A stretch of DNA of 5,785 bases from Methylotenera sp. GTDB taxonomy: Bacteria > Pseudomonadota > Gammaproteobacteria > Burkholderiales > Methylophilaceae. A model generated the notes under the pieces. That model had not been told where the DNA came from, made no database searches, and was given only the letters and a program-made list of their open reading frames with translations. The DNA is taken from positions 1 to 5,785 of the forward strand of contig DAIDAH010000175.1 in the NCBI GenBank assembly GCA_027310735.1, read 5' to 3'. Shown one piece after another: positions 1 to 4,657 of this stretch (position 1 is its first letter; every line of letters starts with the position of its first letter). Both the position numbers and the translations under genes were made by a program.

Positions 1-7
1 TGAAATT

Positions 8-73
8 ATTCCGCTGCGCAATATTGGATTCAAGTCAATCGATATTGTTTGCGCAAGCCCTATGTAGCGGAAT
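8..73. repeat. Imperfect inverted repeat able to form a long hairpin
   Basis: ATTCCGCT at 8-15 is matched by AGCGGAAT at 66-73. Inside it GCGCAATAT (16-24) pairs with ATATTG-TTT-GCGC (42-54), and GATT (27-30) pairs with AATC (37-40) around a CAAGTC loop. The right arm carries unpaired TTT and an 11-nt bulge. No U-tract follows, so it is not an obvious intrinsic terminator. It could be a regulatory or processing hairpin upstream of the gene at 136, the 3' end of an upstream transcript, or the relic of a small mobile palindrome. The pairing is directly visible; the role is unknown. Confidence 0.55.
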
Positions 74-135
74 CATAAGCGAACGACAAGACTGTAACTT
101 TGTATTACAACAATTCAATCTTAATGGGGCGAGCG

Positions 136-630
136 ATGATTATAGAAAAAGATATTACTGTCAATACAAACATCGAAGTTGCTTGGAAAGTGCTAGGTAT
201 CGAATTTACTGATGCTTATATATGGGCTTCTGCTGTGAATCATTCAGAAGGGGCAGGTCGCGGAATTAACGGCGCGTCTTGCTCTGAAAGAGGATGTGCT
301 ACATCTATGGGTAAATTGAAAGAAAAATTATTGCAATATTCAAATGAAAACCATTTTTTATCTTACCAAGTTGCAGAAGGAATGCCATTTATGGTGAAAC
401 AGGCAACCAATACTTGGAAATTATTATCTGTAGGACAAGAGCAATCAAAACTGTATATGCGCATGGATATTCAATTAGGTGGCGTTATGGGCAAAATAAT
501 GCAACCCATGATGAAAATGATGATGTCAAAAATGGGAAATGAGCTTCTTGAAGAGTTCAAATATTATGTTGAAAATAAGCAGCCACATCCAAGAAAATTA
601 AAAGCTGCAAAAAAATACAACGCTAATTAA
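136..630 (+). CDS. START/SRPBCC-like small protein (putative polyketide cyclase/lipid-binding fold)
   Basis: Encodes 164 residues. I chose ATG 136 because GGGGCGAG (126-133) lies just upstream as a Shine-Dalgarno; an in-frame TTG at 100 and an ATG at 124 are less well placed. The N-terminus has the SRPBCC pattern: a first beta strand (ITVNTNIEVAWKVL), then a helix and a Trp-containing loop (TDAYIWASAVN). Next comes a block read as strands around GKLKEKLL, HFLSYQVAEGMPF and TNTWKLL, and a long C-terminal helix (MMKMMMSKMGNELLEEFKYYV) that would close the hydrophobic cavity. The end is basic. There is no signal peptide, so it is probably cytosolic. Families of this fold bind hydrophobic ligands or catalyse cyclisation, but nothing here identifies a ligand. 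The helix is strikingly Met-rich. It is followed by 193 bp before the next gene and may be a separate unit. The fold call is by pattern only. Confidence 0.6.
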   Translation: MIIEKDITVNTNIEVAWKVLGIEFTDAYIWASAVNHSEGAGRGINGASCSERGCATSMGKLKEKLLQYSNENHFLSYQVAEGMPFMVKQATNTWKLLSVGQEQSKLYMRMDIQLGGVMGKIMQPMMKMMMSKMGNELLEEFKYYVENKQPHPRKLKAAKKYNAN

Positions 631-669
631 TCTGATTTAACCTTTATGAGGTGATTATTAATTTAGTGC

Positions 670-699
670 TTGGCAATGCCTTTTCGCTAAACCTATTTT
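670..699 (+). promoter_or_regulatory. Possible sigma-70 promoter for the propeller/SDR gene pair
   Basis: TTGGCA (670-675, one mismatch to TTGACA) and TATTTT (694-699, four of six to TATAAT) are separated by 18 bp. They lie about 125 bp before the ATG at 824, in the otherwise featureless gap 631-823. The -10 box is weak, so this is only a candidate. The rest of the gap shows no convincing gene; a 27-codon ATG frame at 723 lacks a ribosome binding site. Confidence 0.3.
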
Positions 700-823
700 A
701 TCTGTGTTCACAAACTTATCGCATGGAGGAATCGGTAGGCATCTATCAAACCCTCATTGAACTCTCGATGCAGCAAGCATTAATTTTAGTAACAGTGACG
801 ACTTAGATAAGGACTTATAAAAA

Positions 824-1702
824 ATGGATTATGTAATGAAACCTATTGTAAATGCCGCTAGCATAATAGTTGCGCTACTCTTCAATTGCCATGCAATCGC
901 CTCTGAGCCGGTTTGGAGCACCTCTGGATTAAAAATGCCGGAATCCGTGGAATATGATGCAGCCCGTGATCGATTTTATATTTCAAATATAAATGGCTCA
1001 ATTACGAAGCCTGATGGCAACGGAAGTATCGGTTTGATTGATGGAACAGGAAAGCTGATAGATATAAACTGGGTTGTCGGGCTAGACTCCCCTAAAGGGC
1101 TTGCTCTTTATGAGAACAAGCTTTATGTCGCCGATGTGAATGAGTTGGTTGTAATTAATGTTGTAAGCGGGAAGGTGGTTGCTCGTTATCCTGCAAATGG
1201 TTCAATGATACTTAATGGCATCTCTATCAACAAAAATGGAAAGATATTTGTATCTGACTGGACAGGAAATCGTATTTACACTTTAGATGGTGGTGAACTA
1301 AAAATTTGGCTGGATAGTCCTGAGTTGAATTCACCCAACGGATTATGGGCAGAAAACGACTATCTCTATGTTGCTAGTTGAGGTAAAAATCCCAAGCCGG
1401 ACTTTACGACAGAAACAACAGGTAATCTCAAGAAAATATCCCTGAAAACCAAAAAAATCGAGACCTTCAAGCAGCATGAGCGCTGGATCAACATGGATGG
1501 CATTGCCCGCTACTCCAAAAATAAATGGTTGATAAGTGATTTTTTAAAAGGTGAAATTTTTCTGATCAATGAAAAAGGTCAAATCGAAAAAACAATTACC
1601 TCTAAAAAAGGTGCGGCCGATATTTTCTACATCCATGAAAAGAATCTGATCGTTGTTCCGGTACTAATGGACAACGAAGTTGTGACTTACCTAGTGGACT
1701 GA
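824..1702 (+). pseudogene. SMP-30/gluconolactonase-like exported beta-propeller gene, interrupted by one in-frame TGA
   Basis: One continuous frame of 293 codons broken only by TGA at 1379-1381 (codon 186). AAGGA (809-813) supports ATG 824. Residues 1-26 form a signal peptide (hydrophobic core SIIVALLF, AIA|S cleavage), so the protein should be periplasmic. The rest has propeller repeats of the type GLALYENKLYVADV, GISINKNGKIFVSDWTGNRIY, PNGLWAENDYLYVAS and GIARYSKNKWLISDF. By analogy with SMP-30, candidate metal ligands are Glu40 (PES-VEYD), Asn172 (SPNG) and Asp225 (MDG). The TGA falls in LYVAS*GKNPKPDF, where relatives usually read VASWG, so a single G-to-A change of TGG is the simplest explanation. 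The 185-residue truncated product would lack Asp225 and the last blades. TGG encodes Trp elsewhere in this frame, and TGA is the normal stop at 1700-1702, so the code is not reassigned. The family probably hydrolyses a sugar or other lactone; the substrate is unknown. The gene ends 2 bp before the SDR. Confidence 0.8.
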
Positions 1703-1704
1703 AC

Positions 1705-2481
1705 ATGCGTCAATTACAGAATAAAAGAGCAGTAATTACTGGTGGCAGCGATGGTATTGGTTTTGGCATTGCTAAGTCATTTATTGAAAATGGTGCAGAT
1801 GTACTGATCATTGCTCGCAGTAAAAAAAAATTAGAGGATGCTCGCTGCCAGCTTTCAGCTATTAGTGATCAAAAGATACATTGCATTTCAGCAGATTTGT
1901 CTAATTGTTCTGCAGTTTCAGAAACAGCAAATCGGATTGCCACAATTTGGCCGGATTTAGATATCATAGTCAACAATGCTGGATCCGGCATATTCTCACC
2001 GTTTGAAGATGTAACGTTTGATGAATTCGATGCTCTTATTAACCTTAACGTCAAAGCGCCATATTTTCTTTCGCAAAGCTTGTTACCTGCGCTGGTTAAA
2101 CGGAAGGGCAATATCATTAATATTTCCTCCTATTTTTCTCATCGAATGATTCCTGGAAGGACATCGACGGCTTATTCCTTGACAAAAGGAGCGATAGATT
2201 CATTTACAAAAGCACTGGCTATTGAATTGGGTGTGAGCGGGATTCGAGTCAATGCGATTGCTCCTGGAACTGTTGATACTCAATTGGTACGCAATGCTTT
2301 GGAAAAAATGTCTGTGGATTCAGCAAGGAAGTTTAAAGAAATGATTGAGACGATTTATCCGCTAGGTCGAATTGGAACACCAAGAGATGTAGGAGGGGCT
2401 GCTGTATATCTGGCATCAGATTATGCAAAGTGGGTAACTGGAGCCATTTTTAACATTGATGGTGGCCTCACTACAAATTAG
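1705..2481 (+). CDS. Classical short-chain dehydrogenase/reductase (SDR), FabG/glucose-dehydrogenase-like
   Basis: Full-length, 258 residues, typical of classical SDRs. Visible signatures: the nucleotide-binding TGGSDGIG (12-19), ADL (63-65) contacting the adenine ring, NNAG (90-93), the structural/catalytic Asn115 (NLNV), the Ser in NISS (141/142), YSLTK with Tyr157 and Lys161, and PG (187-188). The Ser142-Tyr157 spacing is 15 rather than the common 13, so the substrate loop is slightly longer. The C-terminal IDGG (251-254) is usual. Arg38 after the second strand (IIARS) suggests preference for NADP(H). Predicted cytosolic oxidoreductase of a hydroxyl or keto group; the substrate is not identifiable. 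ATG lies 2 bp after the stop of the propeller gene with only a weak ribosome binding site, so expression probably relies on translational coupling. Pairing with a lactonase-like protein suggests oxidation of a sugar-like alcohol, but that is inference. Confidence 0.88.
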   Translation: MRQLQNKRAVITGGSDGIGFGIAKSFIENGADVLIIARSKKKLEDARCQLSAISDQKIHCISADLSNCSAVSETANRIATIWPDLDIIVNNAGSGIFSPFEDVTFDEFDALINLNVKAPYFLSQSLLPALVKRKGNIINISSYFSHRMIPGRTSTAYSLTKGAIDSFTKALAIELGVSGIRVNAIAPGTVDTQLVRNALEKMSVDSARKFKEMIETIYPLGRIGTPRDVGGAAVYLASDYAKWVTGAIFNIDGGLTTN

Positions 2482-2490
2482 CTTGTAGTG
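2469..2490 (+). repeat. Hairpin overlapping the SDR stop codon
   Basis: CACTACAA (2469-2476) and TTGTAGTG (2483-2490) form a perfect 8-bp stem around ATTAGC, which contains most of the TAG stop of the dehydrogenase gene. No U-tract follows, so it is not a classical intrinsic terminator. It could protect the 3' end of the message or be incidental. Confidence 0.4.
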
Positions 2491-2500
2491 TGAAATTTAG

Positions 2501-2663
2501 GCTAATGTTTGTCATAAAACTCTTCAACGATGTCCCCCAAGTCTTGTCGGTCAGCGTGGTCTTTGCTATAGGCGATGAATTAGTTAGATACGTGTTGATA
2601 ATTCAATAAGAACTGTTAAGACTTAAAGATAAAAAAGCCTGAAGTTATCCAGGCTTTTTTACT
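2501..2663. repeat. Direct repeat copy A (intergenic segment with terminator)
   Basis: This segment recurs in diverged form at 3482-3613 in the same orientation. Shared blocks in order are CTAATGTTTG, GGTCA, GATGAR-TT, GTTAGATA, ATTCAATAARAAYTGTTAAG, CTGAARTTATC and AGGCTTTTTTACT. Copy A carries about 30 bp (roughly 2512-2545) that copy B lacks. On the minus strand it keeps the TTAACA -35-like box of copy B but not a good -10. The two copies bracket the GNAT gene and are about 950 bp apart measured between the GTTAGAT motifs (2583 and 3534). Confidence 0.65.
2631..2660 (+). terminator. Strong bidirectional intrinsic terminator after the SDR operon
   Basis: AAAAAAGCCTG (2631-2641) and CAGGCTTTTTT (2650-2660) form a perfect 11-bp stem around an 8-nt loop (AAGTTATC). 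A T-run closes it on the plus strand and an A-run (U-tract of the opposite transcript) on the other. It lies 150 bp after the dehydrogenase stop and would end that operon. On the minus strand it would stop transcripts coming from the GNAT gene. It is the terminal part of direct repeat copy A. Confidence 0.88.
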
Positions 2664-2675
2664 TGCAGCTTAGTT

Positions 2676-2915
2676 ATGTCTTATATTCAACCTAAGATTA
2701 AATTTGCACCACTAAAGCTCATTAATCATTTAAAGGGGAAATTTACAATTAATACGGCTAAATTATTTGTTATGTACTTGTCAGTTTTCGAGTGCTAACC
2801 ATTTCTTAAAACTCAAATAATAGGGGTTATTAAACCTCTTTATGCCGAAATGAAGCCAGCGCAAGTTTTAAGCGTTAAAGTTAAGGGAATAAACGTAGAG
2901 GCAGAAACTCAATAA
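2676..2915 (+). pseudogene. Possible decayed small ORF with an internal TAA
   Basis: From ATG 2676 the frame stays open for 40 codons, meets TAA at 2796-2798, then runs open for another 38 codons to TAA at 2913-2915. The second half (for example GVIKPLYAEMKPAQVLSVKV) has a protein-like composition, and the final stop sits in the base of a hairpin resembling a terminator. No family is recognised, there is no clear ribosome binding site, and the ATG lies just after a strong terminator. In AT-rich DNA two such open runs can occur by chance. I see nothing else in 2664-2907. Confidence 0.2.
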
Positions 2916-2938
2916 CACCCGTAAAACGGGTGTTATGA
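2908..2938. terminator. Hairpin, candidate terminator downstream of the GNAT gene
   Basis: ATAACACCCG (2912-2921) pairs perfectly with CGGGTGTTAT (2927-2936) around TAAAA, and CTC/GAG extends the stem after a one-base bulge. It lies about 55 bp beyond the GNAT stop on the minus strand. U-tracts are poor on both sides (GAGATTTT on plus, GAGTTTC on minus), so termination would be inefficient. On the plus strand it overlaps the last stop codon of the possible decayed ORF. Confidence 0.5.
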
Positions 2939-2991
2939 GATTTTACTTAACATGTGGGGACAGTCTCCGGAGATGGGTTAGGTTATGCAGC

Positions 2992-3471
2992 TCATAGAGC
3001 AACCTTTAACTTGCGACCACCAGTAATAGCAAAACCTTCACGCTCATAAAATGCTAACGTTTTATCAAACTGCGGAAGGGGTGGTGTTGTAACTTCTAAT
3101 CGTTTCCAGCCCAGTGATGCACCGAATGACTTTGCTTGCGATACGAGATGAAGCCCTACATGATTTGAGCGGAATTCTGGACGAACATAAAGCTCTGGCA
3201 TGGTGCCAAAACAACCTTCTGCGTAAAGAGCATAGCTTTCATACAGTGCCACGAACCCAATTGCATTTCCACCATCATCCCGAGCGATAAATACGAAGTA
3301 TTTTTCGCTCTTGAGAAAGTCTTTGAGTCTATTCGCTGTTTCTTCTAAATCAAAGTTAAACGCTTGAACACCAATGACACTCATAATTTCACTCAGCAAC
3401 TCACCAACCATTACAGCAACTTCATGGGAGTTGTCCGCAGTTGCTTTTTCGATGGTTATTTTTGCGGTCAT
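2992..3471 (-). CDS. GNAT-family N-acetyltransferase
   Basis: Encodes 159 residues from ATG 3471. An in-frame GTG at 3504 would add 11 residues outside the domain; neither start has a strong Shine-Dalgarno. The GNAT fold is visible: ITIEKATADNSHEVAVMVGELL (strand 1, helix 1), YFVFIARDDGGNAIGFVALYES (58-79, strands 2-3), ELYVRPEFRSNHVGLHLVSQAKSFG (93-117, strand 4 and the acetyl-CoA pyrophosphate loop), LGWKRLEVTT (120-129, strand 5) and LAFYEREGF (139-147), the typical C-terminal signature. The loop reads R-S-N-H-V-G (101-106), with His where the usual R-x-x-G-x-G/A has Gly. It should transfer acetyl from acetyl-CoA to an amine, but the substrate cannot be told. It stands alone, opposite to the SDR operon, between direct repeats and near a possible insertion-sequence end, which suggests acquisition by transfer. 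Confidence 0.85.
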   Translation of the reverse strand: MTAKITIEKATADNSHEVAVMVGELLSEIMSVIGVQAFNFDLEETANRLKDFLKSEKYFVFIARDDGGNAIGFVALYESYALYAEGCFGTMPELYVRPEFRSNHVGLHLVSQAKSFGASLGWKRLEVTTPPLPQFDKTLAFYEREGFAITGGRKLKVAL

Positions 3472-3540
3472 TTTATTCTGGTCTAATGTTTGAATTGAGG
3501 TCACTGTTAACCGATTGAGGGTGATGAGTTGTCGTTAGAT

Positions 3541-3568
3541 ATTATGATCATTCAATAAAAATTGTTAA
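3541..3568 (-). promoter_or_regulatory. Predicted sigma-70 promoter of the GNAT gene
   Basis: On the minus strand TTAACA (3568-3563, one mismatch to TTGACA) and CATAAT (3546-3541, one mismatch to TATAAT) are 16 bp apart. Transcription would begin near 3535, giving a leader of about 65 nt to ATG 3471. The -35 box is kept in repeat copy A but the -10 is not, so copy A is probably inactive as a promoter. Confidence 0.45.
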
Positions 3569-3581
3569 GGCTTACAAATAT

Positions 3582-3610
3582 AAAAAAAACTGAAATTATC
3601 AGGCTTTTTT
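3582..3610 (-). terminator. Degenerate intrinsic terminator downstream of nrdJb
   Basis: Homologue of the perfect terminator at 2631-2660. On the minus strand CTGA-TAATT-TCAG is followed by eight T residues (3589-3582), so a short stem with a good U-tract could end the nrdJ transcript about 110 bp after the nrdJb stop. On the plus strand two stem positions are mismatched although the T-run (3605-3610) remains. It lies just upstream of the predicted GNAT promoter in the same direction, so leaky termination would feed the GNAT gene. Confidence 0.45.
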
Positions 3611-3674
3611 ACTAGTAATTTATGCGGTTGGTACTAGCGACTTATGAGGTAAAACTAGCCGCTTATGGGGTATC
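3611..3674. repeat. Three tandem ~21-bp repeats, possible IS21-type element end
   Basis: Units at 3611-3632, 3633-3653 and 3654-3674 share ACTAG-NNN-YTTATG-N-GGT. Each carries stop codons, so they are not coding. Just beyond lies CCCACA (3674-3679), so the minus strand reads TGTGGGATACCCC followed by the repeats. A TG-starting terminus followed by several ~20-bp internal repeats is the layout of IS21-family ends, where the repeats bind the transposase. No istA/istB sequence is present, so at most this is a solo relic. Alternatives are operator-like binding sites or a minisatellite. Confidence 0.6.
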
Positions 3675-3710
3675 CCACAAACACCGAAACTCCTTTTTAT
3701 TTAGTTAATA

Positions 3711-4415
3711 TTAACCACACTTACTCTCACCACAGTTCAAACAAGTCAAACACCCGTCCATAATAATCGAGGCCTTGGTATTACACTTATTGCAAAGCTG
3801 TGCGCCTTTTGGGAAGCCTTCACTATTCACTTCTTCACCTGGTTTAGCGTGTTTTTCCAAGTATTCTGCTTTTTTCTCATCGACCAGTTTTTGTTGGTGT
3901 TGATCTAAGCCTGGTTTTTTCAGCATGCCGATTTCTTGCAGGTGTTGCTCAACCACTTCGCCAATTTCAGCAACCAAGCTCGGTACGAACTTGCCACCTT
4001 TTTTGAAGTAGCCGCCGCTTGGTTCAAACACGCTTTTCAGCTCTTCTACCAAGAAAGTCACATCGCCACCTTTACGGAACACGGCTGACATCACGCGCGT
4101 TAGCGCTACTATCCATTGAAAGTGCTCCATGTTTTTGGAGTTGATGAATATCTCGAATGGACGGCGATGCTCACGTGGTGTGCCTTCGTCCATCACCACA
4201 TCGTTAATGGTGATGTAGAGTGCATGCTCTGTGACTGGTGTTTTGATTTTGTAGGTGTTGCCGACTAATTTGTCTGGGCGGCTTAATGGCTCACCGAGTT
4301 GGATTACATTTTTTGAGCCAGAACTTTGCTCAGCGGCTTTGGCTTCTGCGTCTTTTTTGTCTTGCTCGCTCACTAGCGCGTAGCCAACGATTTTCTTTTC
4401 AATTTTAACTGCCAT
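3711..4415 (-). CDS. nrdJb: NrdJb: C-terminal subunit of split B12-dependent class II ribonucleotide reductase
   Basis: Encodes 234 residues from ATG 4415, chosen because AGGAGA (4426-4421) lies 5 bp upstream; a longer frame to 4469 would read through a GC-rich repeat hairpin. After a short N-terminus (MAVKIEKKIVGYALVSE) comes a TSCPD-like domain at about 58-137 (KTPVTEHALYITIND, RRPFEIFINSKN, FQWIVALTRVMSAVFRKGGD, LVEELKSVFEPSGGY), then a charged linker. The tail is Cys-rich: C208-x2-C211 and C222-x2-C225 look like a zinc ribbon, and C228/C233 (CGESKCG) resemble the C-terminal redox pair that re-reduces the active-site disulfide. In one-piece NrdJ this region is the end of the catalytic chain. 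The split is known in Pseudomonas, where both products are needed for activity. It makes deoxyribonucleotides with adenosylcobalamin. It lies 240 bp after nrdJa on the same strand, probably co-transcribed. Confidence 0.88.
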   Translation of the reverse strand: MAVKIEKKIVGYALVSEQDKKDAEAKAAEQSSGSKNVIQLGEPLSRPDKLVGNTYKIKTPVTEHALYITINDVVMDEGTPREHRRPFEIFINSKNMEHFQWIVALTRVMSAVFRKGGDVTFLVEELKSVFEPSGGYFKKGGKFVPSLVAEIGEVVEQHLQEIGMLKKPGLDQHQQKLVDEKKAEYLEKHAKPGEEVNSEGFPKGAQLCNKCNTKASIIMDGCLTCLNCGESKCG

Positions 4416-4463
4416 TTTTTTCTCCTGACGAGATTTCTGCTCTCGCATTTTAAGTGAGACCAT

Positions 4464-4500
4464 CCTCACCCTAGCCCTCTCCCGCCTGCGGGCGAGGGGA
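4464..4500. repeat. REP-like GC-rich hairpin in the nrdJ spacer
   Basis: CCCTC-T-CCCGC (4475-4485) pairs with GCGGG-C-GAGGG (4488-4498) around a tight loop, with one T/C mismatch, in strongly GC-rich sequence unlike its AT-rich surroundings. The flank TCCTCACCCTAGCCCTCTCCC resembles a palindromic repeat family scattered through many proteobacterial genomes. It lies 49 bp before the nrdJb ATG and may stabilise or attenuate the nrdJ message. The hairpin is seen directly; membership of a repeat family is from memory. Confidence 0.6.
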
Positions 4501-4510
4501 TTAATTTGCT

Positions 4511-4657
4511 AATTTAGCTGAATTAAAACGTTACGTGCGATACGAGTGCTAGGCAAACAATGGTTTTGAACCGGAGTGTACATAGAAGTACATGAGGATT
4601 TAAAACCATTCTTTAACAACGCAATCGTGAGCATCGTAGTTTTAAGCAGCTAAATTT
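4511..4657. repeat. ~147-bp imperfect palindrome between nrdJa and nrdJb
   Basis: Paired blocks from outside in: AATTTAGCTG (4511-4520) with CAGCTAAATT (4647-4656); TTAAAAC (4523-4529) with GTTTTAA (4639-4645); TACG-TGC (4532-4538) with GCATCGTA (4631-4638); ACGAGTGC (4542-4549) with GCAATCGT (4621-4628, one mismatch); AATGGTTTT (4559-4567) with AAAACCATT (4602-4610); TGTAC (4577-4581) with GTACA (4588-4592) around ATAGAA. The arm overlaps the nrdJa stop codon. As RNA it would be a very long hairpin between the two cistrons. It may control read-through, message processing or subunit ratio, or be a small inserted palindromic element. Confidence 0.75.

Larger units (their letters stand above)
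3482..3613. repeat. Direct repeat copy B (contains the GNAT promoter region)
   Basis: Diverged second copy of the 2501-2663 segment, same orientation. The most conserved part is 3521-3613, from GTGATGAGTT through the terminator to ACT. It lacks about 30 bp present in copy A. The left end overlaps the sequence around the GNAT start and the right end abuts the tandem repeats at 3611. Its terminator stem has decayed (AAAACTG instead of AAGCCTG on the left arm), suggesting copy A is closer to the ancestral state. Confidence 0.65.

Noticed and set aside
24..212. Plus-strand frame of 62 codons
   Set aside because: Crosses the hairpin and overlaps the SRPBCC gene in another frame, with no ribosome binding site or family pattern.
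723..806. 27-codon ATG frame in the gap before the propeller gene
   Set aside because: No Shine-Dalgarno upstream and no recognisable family; likely chance.
1379..1381. Selenocysteine or a reassigned UGA codon
   Set aside because: TGG is used for Trp in the same gene, TGA ends this frame at 1700-1702 and the GNAT gene, and the context fits Trp; no SECIS-like hairpin is evident just downstream.
1869..2117. Minus-strand frame of 82 codons
   Set aside because: Lies wholly inside the dehydrogenase gene, which has all family motifs; an antisense shadow.
2502..2579. Minus-strand open stretch of 25 codons ending in a TAG
   Set aside because: No start codon or ribosome binding site, preceded at once by TAA, and short enough to be chance; could be a gene-tail relic but cannot be supported.
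2583..3540. Integron cassette: GTTAGAT, matching the attC core GTTRRRY, occurs at 2583-2589 and 3534-3540 around the GNAT gene
   Set aside because: No paired RYYYAAC core or attC-type inverted symmetry was found upstream of either motif; both GTTAGAT words are explained by the longer direct repeat.
3673..3700. Minus-strand AAGGAG followed by a GTG micro-frame of nine codons after nrdJb
   Set aside because: Ends inside the tandem repeats and has no conserved sequence to support it.
3704..3715. GTTAATATTAAC perfect 12-bp palindrome at the nrdJb stop
   Set aside because: AT-rich, short and without a second copy; probably incidental to the TAA stop context.
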